The position numbers and the translations under genes are program-made. From Ga0077527 sp945862135 (GTDB taxonomy: Bacteria; Pseudomonadota; Gammaproteobacteria; Burkholderiales; SG8-41): DNA of 64,000 nt. Below are positions 42,390 through 51,263 of this stretch, piece after piece; position 1 is the first letter of the stretch, and each line of letters opens with the position of its first letter. Below the pieces are notes generated by a model. The model was not told the DNA's origin. It searched no databases and saw nothing but the letters and a program-made list of their open reading frames with translations. The DNA lies in assembly GCA_964203275.1 (NCBI GenBank), contig CAXNMF010000017.1:29706-93705 (forward strand), written 5' to 3'.

Positions 42390-44039
42390 ATGGAAGAAAC
42401 CGCAATTTTGATTGGCATGGGCGCAGTGGCAGCGGCGCTGTCGCTCAAGGCACTGAGTACGCGCCTTGAACTGTCCAAGGCCAAACACCCCTCGCTGACC
42501 GGCCACGCGCGGATGGCGCGTCGGATCGCTGCGCTGATCCCGTACTATGCTTATGACGAGGAGAGATTTTTTGACTCCGACGGCGCTCCAGCCGAAGTGG
42601 TGGCGGGTCGCCGCACCGGGTTTGCGCGACTCGCCGCAATTTACCGCCAGCGATTTGCACGCAGCGCGGCGCTGACTGCGGAAGCCGAAGAAACAATCTC
42701 CGACCTGCAGTTCACCAGCCGCTACCGGGTGCCGTTCCAGTACAGCCGTTACCTGCGCCAGCATCTGAAGGCCGGAACTTTCCTGCAGTCGTCTGACGGT
42801 GTCCTGCTGACCGATCTCGACGGCAACCAGTTCTACGATCTTGCAGGATCGTATGGTGTGAACGTCTTCGGCTATGATTTCTACAAGGCGTGTATCGCAG
42901 AGGGCAACCGACGAGCGGCTGAACTCGGTCCTGTGCTCGGGGCCTACCACCCGGCTGTGGCTGGAAATGCCCGACGTTTGTGTGAGATTTCCGGACTGGA
43001 TGAGGTCTCGTTCCACATGTCCGGCACCGAGGCCGTGATGCAAGCGGTGCGGCTGGCGCGTTTCCACACCCGGCGAACCCATCTTGTCCGATTCTGCGGC
43101 GCCTATCACGGTTGGTGGGAGGGTGTGCAGCCCGGAATCGGCAATCCGGTGACGCAGCACCAGACCTACACCTTGCGGGACATGGATGAGGCCGCGCTGC
43201 GGGTGCTCAGCCGTCGCCGCGATATTGCCTGCGTTCTGGTAAACCCGCTGCAGGCGCTGCATCCGAACATGAATGCGCCGTCCGACGGCTCCTTGGTGGA
43301 CAGCGGGCGCAATGCCCATTTCGACCGGGCGGCCTACGCCGCTTGGCTGCGCCGGCTGAGAGAGGTGTGCACGGCGCGCGGTATCGTGCTGATTTTTGAT
43401 GAAGTGTTTGTCGGTTTTCGTCTTGCACCGGGCGGCGCCCAGGAGTATTTCGGTGTGCGCGCCGACATGGTGACCTACGGCAAGACACTCGGCGGTGGTT
43501 ATCCGGTTGGCGTGGTATGCGGACGCGCAGATCTGATGCGGCGTTACCGTGAGGAACGACCGGCCGACATCTGCTTTGCGCGGGGCACGTTCAATGCGCA
43601 TCCCTATGTGATGACCGCCATGCAGGTTTTTCTCGAACAGATTGCAAAACCGGAAGTCCAGAATATTTATGCCGATCTGGACGAGCGGTGGAACGCCCGT
43701 GCGCAAGAAATGAATGCACGGCTGGAGGCCGCTGGACTGCCGGTGCGGGTCGCTAACCTCTCCTCGATCTGGACGGTTTGTTATACGCGGCCCTCCCGCT
43801 ACAACTGGATGCTGCAGTATTACCTGCGTGCCGAAGGTCTTGCCCTGAGCTGGGTCGGAACCGGTCGGCTGATTTTCAGCCTCAATTATTCCGCCGAGGA
43901 CTTTGCGTCCGTGTGCGTCCGGTTCGTGGCCGCAGCGCAGGCGATGGAGCGGGACGGGTGGTGGTGGTCGGACCCCGCCCTCTCCAACCGCGCGATCAAG
44001 CGCGGCATCCTGCGCGAGATGATCGCGCAACGGTTTTAG
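42390..44039 (+). CDS. Class III aminotransferase (glutamate-1-semialdehyde aminomutase-like) with membrane-anchor N-terminus
   Basis: A 549-residue protein, well above the usual 430. Residues 1-25 form a hydrophobic helix and about 30-115 a charged helical extension. The PLP domain then follows: FHMSGTEAVMQAVRLAR, FCGAYHGWWEG, IVLIFDEVFVGFR (PLP-binding Asp) and YGKTLGGGYPVGVV (Schiff-base Lys). GSAM-like enzymes move an amino group within or between small molecules, but the anchor suggests a membrane-borne substrate. GGAAAC upstream supports the ATG at 42390. Its neighbours suggest a lipid pathway. Confidence 0.85.
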   Translation: MEETAILIGMGAVAAALSLKALSTRLELSKAKHPSLTGHARMARRIAALIPYYAYDEERFFDSDGAPAEVVAGRRTGFARLAAIYRQRFARSAALTAEAEETISDLQFTSRYRVPFQYSRYLRQHLKAGTFLQSSDGVLLTDLDGNQFYDLAGSYGVNVFGYDFYKACIAEGNRRAAELGPVLGAYHPAVAGNARRLCEISGLDEVSFHMSGTEAVMQAVRLARFHTRRTHLVRFCGAYHGWWEGVQPGIGNPVTQHQTYTLRDMDEAALRVLSRRRDIACVLVNPLQALHPNMNAPSDGSLVDSGRNAHFDRAAYAAWLRRLREVCTARGIVLIFDEVFVGFRLAPGGAQEYFGVRADMVTYGKTLGGGYPVGVVCGRADLMRRYREERPADICFARGTFNAHPYVMTAMQVFLEQIAKPEVQNIYADLDERWNARAQEMNARLEAAGLPVRVANLSSIWTVCYTRPSRYNWMLQYYLRAEGLALSWVGTGRLIFSLNYSAEDFASVCVRFVAAAQAMERDGWWWSDPALSNRAIKRGILREMIAQRF

Positions 44040-44644
44040 CCGCGCTGTGTATGAAGTGTCGTGTCGATTAACTCTCCACGCATCAGGGCCAGCGGCGCCT
44101 TGTGGTAGAGAATGAAGTCGTGGAAGGGGTCGGTCAGGATCTTGGTCATCCACACCAGTCCGGTCTGCACATCCCTGATGAAGAAGAGGTGGATCGTGCG
44201 GAACAGCAGTCCCCCCACACCCACAGCCAGCCAAAGTTTTCCGACCTGTGCCACAAACTCCGCGGTGTTCGCGGCGGCGGTAAATATGCCGAACAGCGTC
44301 GGGTCGGCGATCAGGGCGACCGGCGACAGCGCCCAGATCGCGAGCAGCACGATCTTGCGCCGCAGGTTGTAGCCGACCTTGATCTCTTCCTTGTATTCAT
44401 GGGTCGCCTGGTTGACGTGGTCATAGCCCTTGGGCTCGAAAAAGAAGTGCCCAGCCTGTCGCGTGGTCATTGATATCAGCCAACCGATGAGGGCTGCGGC
44501 TACCGGATAGAAATACAGCATGGCGTAGGCGCAAAGAAAGCTCGATGCGCTGACGAAATGCAGGGACTGGTTGATCCGGCTGTGATGGTAGTAGCGATGA
44601 TCGTCCCAGCGCTGTGTTTTCAGGGCTTGTAGAAATTCCTTCAT
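44036..44644 (-). CDS. Small His-rich membrane protein (possibly DUF962/Mpo1-like)
   Basis: A 202-residue protein with two to four hydrophobic segments. YYHHSRINQSLHF near residue 20 and RQAGHFFFEPKGYD near 65 resemble the two His motifs of the DUF962/Mpo1 family, Fe-dependent enzymes that act on 2-hydroxy fatty acids. The spacing between motifs is shorter than in Mpo1, so the match is tentative. Its stop overlaps the stop of the aminotransferase gene (convergent). It may be a lipid oxidase of the cluster. Confidence 0.6.
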   Translation of the reverse strand: MKEFLQALKTQRWDDHRYYHHSRINQSLHFVSASSFLCAYAMLYFYPVAAALIGWLISMTTRQAGHFFFEPKGYDHVNQATHEYKEEIKVGYNLRRKIVLLAIWALSPVALIADPTLFGIFTAAANTAEFVAQVGKLWLAVGVGGLLFRTIHLFFIRDVQTGLVWMTKILTDPFHDFILYHKAPLALMRGELIDTTLHTQRG

Positions 44645-44812
44645 TTCGCGTTCTCCTGGTCTGTGCGGGCAGGCCCCGCTAAGCACCGAACCGTACGGAG
44701 AAATTGTTACAGTCTCGCGATGATTTGGTGAAATTAGGGCTACAGCAAGGGCAGACGAAAATTCGCTGCGCTTTCACAATGCCGTCATTTGCGACGTGCA
44801 TTCTTGGAAGTA

Positions 44813-46048
44813 ATGAAAGACAAAGCGGACTTCATGGTGGAACGATTGCCGCGCGCCCGGCGCACATTGCGTATCGCGGTAGTCACCGAGACCTACCCGC
44901 CCGAGATCAACGGGGTGGCGCTGAGCGCAGCGCGATTTGTCGAGGGCCTGCGCACCCGTGATCACGACATCATGCTGGTGAGGCCGCGCCAGAGCCCCGG
45001 TGATCTTGAAGTTGTTCGAGGCGGCCTGCACGAGGTGCTCACCAAAGGCTTGCCCATACCGCGTTATCCAGGATTGCGCATGGGGCTGCCGGAGACCCGC
45101 GCGCTGGTCGCCTTGTGGCAACGCTGGAGACCCGATGTGGTGCATGTGTTGACCGAAGGTCCGCTGGGCTGGTCAGCGTTGCGTGCGGCGCGCAAGCTTC
45201 AATTGCCGGTGGTTTCGGATTTCCGCACGAATTTTCATTCTTACAGCCGCCATTATGGAGTTGGCTGGTTGGGCAAACCGATTCTTGCTTACCTGCGCAA
45301 ATTCCATAATAAGACGCTGTGGACTCTGGTTCCGACAGAGTCGCTGCGCAAGGAACTGGCGCAACAGGGGTTTCTCAATCTGCGCGTGATCGCGCGGGGT
45401 GTCGATACCACGCTGTTCAATCCGGCTCGGCGCAGCCCCCTGTTGCGCGCAGGCTGGGGGGCAGGTCCGGATGACCCGGTGCTGCTCCACGTGGGGCGTA
45501 TTGCCGCGGAAAAAAACATGGATGCGCTGCTGACAGCTTATGCGGCGGCGCGTGCGCGGGCGCCGCGTACCCGTCTGGTCATGGTCGGTGACGGGCCGGC
45601 ACGCGATGAGGTGCGGGCACGCTGCCCGGAAGTGGTGTTCGCGGGTATGCGCCGCGGCGAAGACCTCGCTGCACACTATGCCTCGGCGGACGTGTTTCTG
45701 TTCCCCAGTCTGACCGAGACCTACGGCAATGTGACGCTGGAAGCGCTGGCGAGCGGACTGGCTGTGGTGGCGTTCGGGTATGCCGCCGCGGCAGAAACCA
45801 TTCGTCATGACCAGAACGGGTGGCTGGCGCCCAAGGGCGATACCGCCGCGTTCGCCGCGCTTGCGGCAGCAGCCGTGGCGGAACGATCCTGTGCCCAGGC
45901 TGTGGGGACGTGCGCCCGCGAAAGTGCGCTGAAACTGGGGTGGGACCCGGTGGTCCGACAACTGGAAACGCTGCTCGAAATTGCCGCCTGTGTGACACCG
46001 ATGTCCGGAAACCCCGAACCGGTCAGCGGCATATCGCCAACGACTTAG
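44813..46048 (+). CDS. Glycosyltransferase family 4 protein
   Basis: A 411-residue GT-B glycosyltransferase. RIAVVTETYPPEINGVALSAARFVEGL is the N-terminal acceptor domain, LLHVGRIAAEKNMDALLTAY the donor-domain start, and FLFPSLTETYGNVTLEALASGLAVVAF the nucleotide-sugar site (E-x7-E). Relatives glucosylate or mannosylate diacylglycerol or phosphatidylinositol. The ATG at 44813 is used; 44834 is an alternative. Its end nearly meets the gluQ remnant from the other strand. With betaine-lipid genes 7 kb away, a glycolipid product is a reasonable inference. Confidence 0.85.
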   Translation: MKDKADFMVERLPRARRTLRIAVVTETYPPEINGVALSAARFVEGLRTRDHDIMLVRPRQSPGDLEVVRGGLHEVLTKGLPIPRYPGLRMGLPETRALVALWQRWRPDVVHVLTEGPLGWSALRAARKLQLPVVSDFRTNFHSYSRHYGVGWLGKPILAYLRKFHNKTLWTLVPTESLRKELAQQGFLNLRVIARGVDTTLFNPARRSPLLRAGWGAGPDDPVLLHVGRIAAEKNMDALLTAYAAARARAPRTRLVMVGDGPARDEVRARCPEVVFAGMRRGEDLAAHYASADVFLFPSLTETYGNVTLEALASGLAVVAFGYAAAAETIRHDQNGWLAPKGDTAAFAALAAAAVAERSCAQAVGTCARESALKLGWDPVVRQLETLLEIAACVTPMSGNPEPVSGISPTT

Positions 46049-46945
46049 TCGGGTGCAGCCTGCGTTCGGCTGTGCGGGACATGCGCAATGTCCCATGCGG
46101 CGACGGCACGCGCCCAGAACGCGCGCGTATCGTCGGCCGCGCAATCGGTCACGGCAGGTTGCCCGAGGAATTGCAGCACGGCATTCAGTGCCGGTACAGG
46201 GGCGGCGACGTCAATCGGTGCCGCGAGTGTCTGCTTGGAGAGTTTTTCGCCGAGCACGTTCACGGCCACCGGCAGGTGGGCGTAACGCGGCGTGGTGTAG
46301 CCCAGTTGCTGCTGCAGATAAATCTGCCGTGTTGTTGAGTCCAGCAGGTCCGCGCCGCGCACCACATCGGTAATGCCCTGTGCGGCATCGTCCACCACCA
46401 CCGCCAGCTGGTAAGCGAAATAACCGTCGGCACGTTTCACCACAAAATCGCCGACCTGGCGCTCGAGGCTGTGTGTGATCTTGCCCTGGATGGCGTCCTT
46501 GAGTTCGATGCGGTTGTTGTCGGTCATGATGCGTTCCGCCCGCGCGGCACGGCCGGCGAGCAGGCCTTTGCGGCAGGTGCCGGTGTATATCGGGCCGTCA
46601 ATCCCGCCGACGGCGGAATCGGCGATTTCGCGGCGGCTGCAGGCACAGGGATAGATCAGTTTGCGTTTTTTCAGGACTCTTCAGCGCTGCCTCGTAAGCG
46701 GCGCTGCGTGTGCTTTGATAGACCACGGTCTCATCCCAGGCCATGCCCAGTTTTTCCAGTGAACGCAGGATGATGTCGGCCGCGCCGGGCACGGTACGCG
46801 ACAGGTCCAGGTCATCCATGCGCACGAGCCAGACCCCGCCATGGGCTTTGGCGTCGAGATAACTGCCGACTGCAGCGACCAGTGAACCAAAGTGCAACGG
46901 ACCGGTGGGAGAGGGGGCAAAACGACCGCGGTAAATACGCTTCAT
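46045..46945 (-). pseudogene. gluQ: Glutamyl-Q tRNA(Asp) synthetase, frameshifted
   Basis: The first part (MKRIYRGRFAPSPTGPLHFGSLVAAV with the HIGH-like HFGS motif, then RMDDLDLSRT) and the second part (IELKDAIQGKITHSLERQVGDF, KLSKQT-like EKLSKQTL) are in different frames. The shift is near 46680, where VLKKRKLIYPCACSRREIAD should continue. A six-base A run lies near the break, so a sequencing error is possible. Intact GluQ attaches glutamate to queuosine of tRNA(Asp). All expected segments are otherwise present. Confidence 0.85.
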
Positions 46946-47018
46946 GACATAAGTGTAACGCCAATGCAGGCGCTAAAATGGCTGTTCTTCAAAAGACCAC
47001 ATTCCGGGAGCATAACTG

Positions 47019-48128
47019 ATGAAAGTCAAAGCCGCCGTCGCGCACAAGGCCGGCGCACCGCTGGCCATCGAAACCGTCGATCTGGACGGGCCGCGCGCGG
47101 GCGAAGTGCTGGTCGAAATCAAGGCCACAGGCATCTGCCATACCGACGAATTCACCCGCTCGGGCGCAGATCCCGAAGGGCTGTTCCCGGCGATCCTCGG
47201 CCATGAGGGCGCGGGCGTGGTGGTCGATATCGGGCCGGGCGTGACCAGCCTGAAAAAGGGCGACCATGTCATTCCCCTTTATACGCCGGAATGCCGCCAG
47301 TGCGAATACTGCCTCAGCGGCAAGACCAATCTGTGCCAGGCCATCCGCACCACCCAGGGCCAGGGCGTGATGCCCGACGGCAGCAGCCGTTTTTCGGTGG
47401 GCGGCGAGCGGGTGTTTCATTACATGGGCACCTCGACCTTCGCCAATTACACCGTGGTGCCGGAAATCGCGCTGGCGAAGATCCGCGAAGACGCGCCCTT
47501 CGACAAGGTCTGTTACATCGGTTGCGGCGTCACCACCGGCATCGGTGCGGTGATCAACACCGCGAAAGTCGAGCCGGGCGCCAACGTCGTGGTGTTCGGC
47601 CTCGGCGGCATCGGCCTCAACGTGATCCAGGGCGCGCGGCTCGCTGGCGCGAACATGATCGTCGGCGTTGATCTGAATGACTCTCGCAAACCGCTTGCCG
47701 AAAAATTCGGTATGACCCACTTTGTCAATCCGAAGGAAGTCGGCGGCGACCTCGTCCCCTATCTGGTCAATCTGACCAAGGGCGGCGCCGACTACAGCTT
47801 TGAATGCATCGGCAATGTCGATGTGATGCGCCAGGCGCTGGAGTGCTGCCACAAGGGTTGGGGAGTCTCAGTGATCATTGGTGTTGCCGGTGCAGGCCAG
47901 GAAATCAAGACCCGGCCATTCCAGCTGGTGACCGGCCGCGTGTGGAAAGGCACGGCTTTCGGGGGGGCGAAGGGCCGGCGTGATGTGCCGAAGATTGTTG
48001 ACTGGTATATGGACGGCAAGATCAATATCGACGATCTGATCACCCACAAGCTGAAGCTGGATGACATCAACAAGGGGTTTGACTTGATGCATTCCGGAGA
48101 ATCGATCCGCAGTGTGGTGGTGTTCTGA
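47019..48128 (+). CDS. frmA: S-(hydroxymethyl)glutathione dehydrogenase (class III alcohol dehydrogenase)
   Basis: A 369-residue zinc enzyme, the normal length. KATGICHTDEFTRSG and ILGHEGAGVV carry the catalytic zinc ligands, CRQCEYCLSGKTNLC the four Cys of the structural zinc, and VVFGLGGIGLNVIQGARLAG the NAD motif. It oxidises S-hydroxymethylglutathione formed from formaldehyde. No esterase (frmB) or regulator (frmR) is adjacent. The ATG at 47019 follows GGGAG. Confidence 0.95.
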   Translation: MKVKAAVAHKAGAPLAIETVDLDGPRAGEVLVEIKATGICHTDEFTRSGADPEGLFPAILGHEGAGVVVDIGPGVTSLKKGDHVIPLYTPECRQCEYCLSGKTNLCQAIRTTQGQGVMPDGSSRFSVGGERVFHYMGTSTFANYTVVPEIALAKIREDAPFDKVCYIGCGVTTGIGAVINTAKVEPGANVVVFGLGGIGLNVIQGARLAGANMIVGVDLNDSRKPLAEKFGMTHFVNPKEVGGDLVPYLVNLTKGGADYSFECIGNVDVMRQALECCHKGWGVSVIIGVAGAGQEIKTRPFQLVTGRVWKGTAFGGAKGRRDVPKIVDWYMDGKINIDDLITHKLKLDDINKGFDLMHSGESIRSVVVF

Positions 48129-48142
48129 CTGAAGCTGCCGAC

Positions 48143-49645
48143 ATGACTGCTGCCGCGTTTTCCTTCGACAATTCCTACGCCCGCGATCTCGAGGGGCTGT
48201 ATGTGCAATGGCAAGCCGCGGTAGTTGCGGAGCCCCGGCTGATCAAGCTCAATCACGCACTGGCCGAAGAGTTGGGGTTGAATGCAAAGTTGTTGGATAC
48301 GCCGGGAGGCGCTTTGGTTTTTTCCGGAAACCAGGTACCGGCGGGTGCGAAAACGATTGCCCAGGCCTACGCCGGCCATCAGTTCGGCGGATTTTCGCCG
48401 CAACTTGGTGATGGTCGCGCGTTGTTGCTCGGCGAGGTCATCGACAAACACGGCAAACGCCGCGACATCGCCTTCAAGGGTTCCGGTCGCACGCCGTTTT
48501 CGCGTGGCGGCGACGGCAAAGCGGCGCTGGGTCCAGTGCTGCGGGAATACATCATCGGCGAAGCCATGCACGCGCTGGGCATCCCGACTACGCGGGCGCT
48601 GGCAGCTGTGACCACTGGTGAAATGGTGCGCCGCGAACGTAATTTGCCCGGTGCCGTGTTGACGCGCGTCGCGTCCAGTCACATTCGCGTCGGCACTTTT
48701 CAGTTTGTCACCGCGCGCGGCGATGACGCGACTCTGCTCAAGCTTGCTGATTATGTGATTGCACGGCATTACCCTGAACTCAAAGGCCAATCTGATCCTT
48801 ACCTCGGCCTGCTCCGCGCTGTGTGTGAGCGTCAGGCCGAACTGATCGCGCGCTGGATGAACGTCGGATTCATCCACGGTGTGATGAACACCGACAACAT
48901 GACGCTGTCCGGCGAGACCATCGACTACGGTCCCTGTGCGTTCATGGATCACTACAACCCGGCGACGGTGTTCAGTTCTATCGACGAACAGGGCCGTTAT
49001 GCCTATGCCAACCAGCCGCCGATTGCCAACTGGAATCTGGCACGTCTGGCCGAGGCGCTGTTGCCCTTGCTGGCGGCTGAACAGAATGACGATCAGGATC
49101 GCGCGGTACAGAAGGCGATGGAAATTCTCGAGGTCTTCCAGGAACGTTACGAACACTACTGGCTGCGCGGCATGCGTCTCAAATTGGGGCTGACCCGCGA
49201 TGAGGCGGAGGATCTTGCGCTTGCGCAGGATTTCCTGAAAAGCATGGAGGGGCAGGGTGTGGATTTCACCAAGGCCTTCCGCTGTCTTGCCGATGCGGCA
49301 GAAGCTTCTGATGCCTCTCGCGAAGGCTGGCTGCGCAAGCTGTATGCCGATGATGCTGCATTAAACGACTGGTTGCCGCGGTGGCGTGCGCGAATCAACG
49401 GCGAAGGGGTTGCACCGTTGCACCGTGCGCAGGCGATGCGTGCGGTGAACCCGGTTTATATTCCGCGCAACCATCGTGTTGAAGAAGCGCTGGCGGCGGC
49501 GGTGGATCTTGGTGACTACGCCCCCTTCGAAAAACTGCTGACGGTGTTGCAACAGCCGTTTGAGGAAAAGATCGAATTTGTGGCTTACGCAGAGCCTGCG
49601 CTGGCTGAGGAATCGGCCGGCTACCAGACCTTCTGCGGTACCTGA
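48143..49645 (+). CDS. selO: Protein adenylyltransferase SelO
   Basis: A 500-residue SelO pseudokinase. AQAYAGHQFGGFSPQLGDGRALLLGE is the conserved nucleotide loop, DIAFKGSGRTPFSRGGDGKAALGPVLREY the inverted ATP-binding motif, and GVMNTDNMTLSGETIDYGPCAFMD the catalytic region. The penultimate-region Cys (TFCGT at the end) replaces selenocysteine. SelO adds AMP to Ser, Thr or Tyr of metabolic and redox proteins. It starts 14 bases after frmA, so they may be co-transcribed. Confidence 0.95.
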   Translation: MTAAAFSFDNSYARDLEGLYVQWQAAVVAEPRLIKLNHALAEELGLNAKLLDTPGGALVFSGNQVPAGAKTIAQAYAGHQFGGFSPQLGDGRALLLGEVIDKHGKRRDIAFKGSGRTPFSRGGDGKAALGPVLREYIIGEAMHALGIPTTRALAAVTTGEMVRRERNLPGAVLTRVASSHIRVGTFQFVTARGDDATLLKLADYVIARHYPELKGQSDPYLGLLRAVCERQAELIARWMNVGFIHGVMNTDNMTLSGETIDYGPCAFMDHYNPATVFSSIDEQGRYAYANQPPIANWNLARLAEALLPLLAAEQNDDQDRAVQKAMEILEVFQERYEHYWLRGMRLKLGLTRDEAEDLALAQDFLKSMEGQGVDFTKAFRCLADAAEASDASREGWLRKLYADDAALNDWLPRWRARINGEGVAPLHRAQAMRAVNPVYIPRNHRVEEALAAAVDLGDYAPFEKLLTVLQQPFEEKIEFVAYAEPALAEESAGYQTFCGT

Positions 49646-49666
49646 ACGTTAAAAGCCGGCCCGTAT

Positions 49667-50662
49667 TCAGGGGGCGGGTTTTGGCGCGGCGAACGGTTCG
49701 ACATTCTCCGGCACGGTCAGCGTGCGGAAGCTGAACACATCGGGATCATCGGCGTCGACGGTGACTATCGCCCCGTGAATCTCCCGGTCACCGAAAACCA
49801 TCAGCCGCGTTGCGTTGTAGATCAGTTGCCGATTCTGGTACAGCGGCTTGTCGACGATGAAGCGGTGTTTGTCGCCATGGATCAGCAATACCGGTTTGCC
49901 GAAGCGGATGATGCGATCCTTGAGCAGGCGGACAGTATCGGTGAATCCGGAGCGCTGGTCTTCGCGCCCGTCGAGTTCCCACCAAGCATCGGCATGCAGC
50001 ACAACGACCACGGCGGGCGCTTTCGCCGACTCGGCTCGGTCGAAAGTTGAATTGATCCAGGCCAGATTGGCTGCATTGCGTTCCGTGTATTCGTTTAACG
50101 CCGCCTGATTGCGCTGCAGGTTGTTGTTGCTGCCGACCACATGTACGGTGGCGAAATGCACGCCGCCGCGCTGCCAGTGCGCGTTTTCCACGAATTTCGT
50201 GAAACGGGAGTCAGCACTTTGCCTTTTCAGCGGGATGGGTTTGCGGCCAAGGCTGTTATTGTCGGGATAAAAGACGCTGCGCAAGTGCTGCAGGCGTTCA
50301 ATGGGGTCGGAGGCTGACCGGTCAGCGGGGCCGATCCGATGGCAGTCCGTCCACTCGTTGTCACCCGGGGTATAAATCAGCGGCGCTTCAAAACGGTCGA
50401 ACAGGCCGCGCATGCGCCGGTACACGTCGTCATCACAAAATGAAAGGCCGTTCTTGAAATCGCCGACATGGACCGTGAATGCGGGTGCGGCGGCGTTGAT
50501 CCTGGCGATCAGCCGCTCGAAATGCGGGAAATTGGGCTCGCGGTAGGGCATGTCGCCGAGCGCGGCAAAGCTGAACCGCTCTGCGGCGATGGCGGTGTGG
50601 TTTATCGCGGCAAGCAGCAGCGCAGCTGCGCACGCACGAAAAAGGAAGGTGCTGAATCTCAT
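49667..50662 (-). CDS. Secreted metallophosphoesterase
   Basis: A 331-residue protein with an N-terminal signal peptide (LFRACAAALLLAAINHTAIAA). The calcineurin-like motifs are FAALGDMPYRE, VHVGDFKNG, YTPGDNEWTDC (GDNE instead of GNHD) and LLIHGDKHRF. It is a periplasmic phosphoesterase of unknown substrate. Context with the betaine-lipid operon downstream could suggest a phosphate-scavenging role, but I see no Pho box. It converges with selO (21-base gap). Confidence 0.85.
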   Translation of the reverse strand: MRFSTFLFRACAAALLLAAINHTAIAAERFSFAALGDMPYREPNFPHFERLIARINAAAPAFTVHVGDFKNGLSFCDDDVYRRMRGLFDRFEAPLIYTPGDNEWTDCHRIGPADRSASDPIERLQHLRSVFYPDNNSLGRKPIPLKRQSADSRFTKFVENAHWQRGGVHFATVHVVGSNNNLQRNQAALNEYTERNAANLAWINSTFDRAESAKAPAVVVVLHADAWWELDGREDQRSGFTDTVRLLKDRIIRFGKPVLLIHGDKHRFIVDKPLYQNRQLIYNATRLMVFGDREIHGAIVTVDADDPDVFSFRTLTVPENVEPFAAPKPAP

Positions 50663-50710
50663 GGACGTTTTCCTGGGTGCCGACGCGGTTGTTTCTGGAG
50701 CGCGACGAGT

Positions 50711-51178
50711 TTATCGCGGTCGCTGAGCGTTCTCGAATTCGGTGATGGCTTTGGCCAGGTCGCGGAATTCTTCGCAGCCCGAGCGACAGATCCGGGCCAG
50801 TTCGTTCAGGTGACTGCGCGCCTTCGCCGCATCGCCGCGCATCAGCCAGGCTTCGCCGATGTATTCATGGGCACCACGATGTTCCGGATCGAGATCCAGT
50901 GCGCGCTGATAGTGCGTGAAGGCGCGCTCGAGGTGGCCGTTTTGGCGATTGGCGTAGCCCAGCAGGTTGTGCACATCGGCGCTGCGCGGATGTTTTTTTG
51001 CTGCGCTTTCGAGGCGGCTGATCGCTTCCGGCCAGTTTTCCGCCTTCACAGCTTTGACCCCGTTGTTGAAATCGTCATCGTGTACGGGGGCTGCTTCTGC
51101 GGGTTCATTAAAAGCGGCGTGTGCAGGCATTGGCGGTGCGGCTGCCAGCGCCAGCAGGATCAGGAGTGTTGAACGCAC
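50711..51178 (-). CDS. Secreted tetratricopeptide repeat protein
   Basis: A 155-residue protein with a signal peptide ending PAHA. It has at least two TPR units (about 42-110: WPEAISRLESAAKKHPRSADVHNLLGYAN and HLERAFTHYQRALDLDPEHRGAHEYIGEAW) plus a further helix. It is likely a periplasmic adaptor. A GTG start at 51178 is used. The gap to the phosphoesterase is 48 bases, so the two may be one unit. Confidence 0.83.
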   Translation of the reverse strand: MRSTLLILLALAAAPPMPAHAAFNEPAEAAPVHDDDFNNGVKAVKAENWPEAISRLESAAKKHPRSADVHNLLGYANRQNGHLERAFTHYQRALDLDPEHRGAHEYIGEAWLMRGDAAKARSHLNELARICRSGCEEFRDLAKAITEFENAQRPR

Positions 51179-51263
51179 GATCGTTCTGAATCAAGCGAAA
51201 AAAGGGTTTGATGCGGGGCGTGCAGTGCGGAATTTACGTAACTATATGAATTATATAATTAAT

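Noticed and set aside
42342..44234. A 630-codon open frame opposite the aminotransferase
   Set aside because: It is the antisense of a gene with complete PLP motifs and matches no family; long antisense frames are common in GC-rich DNA.
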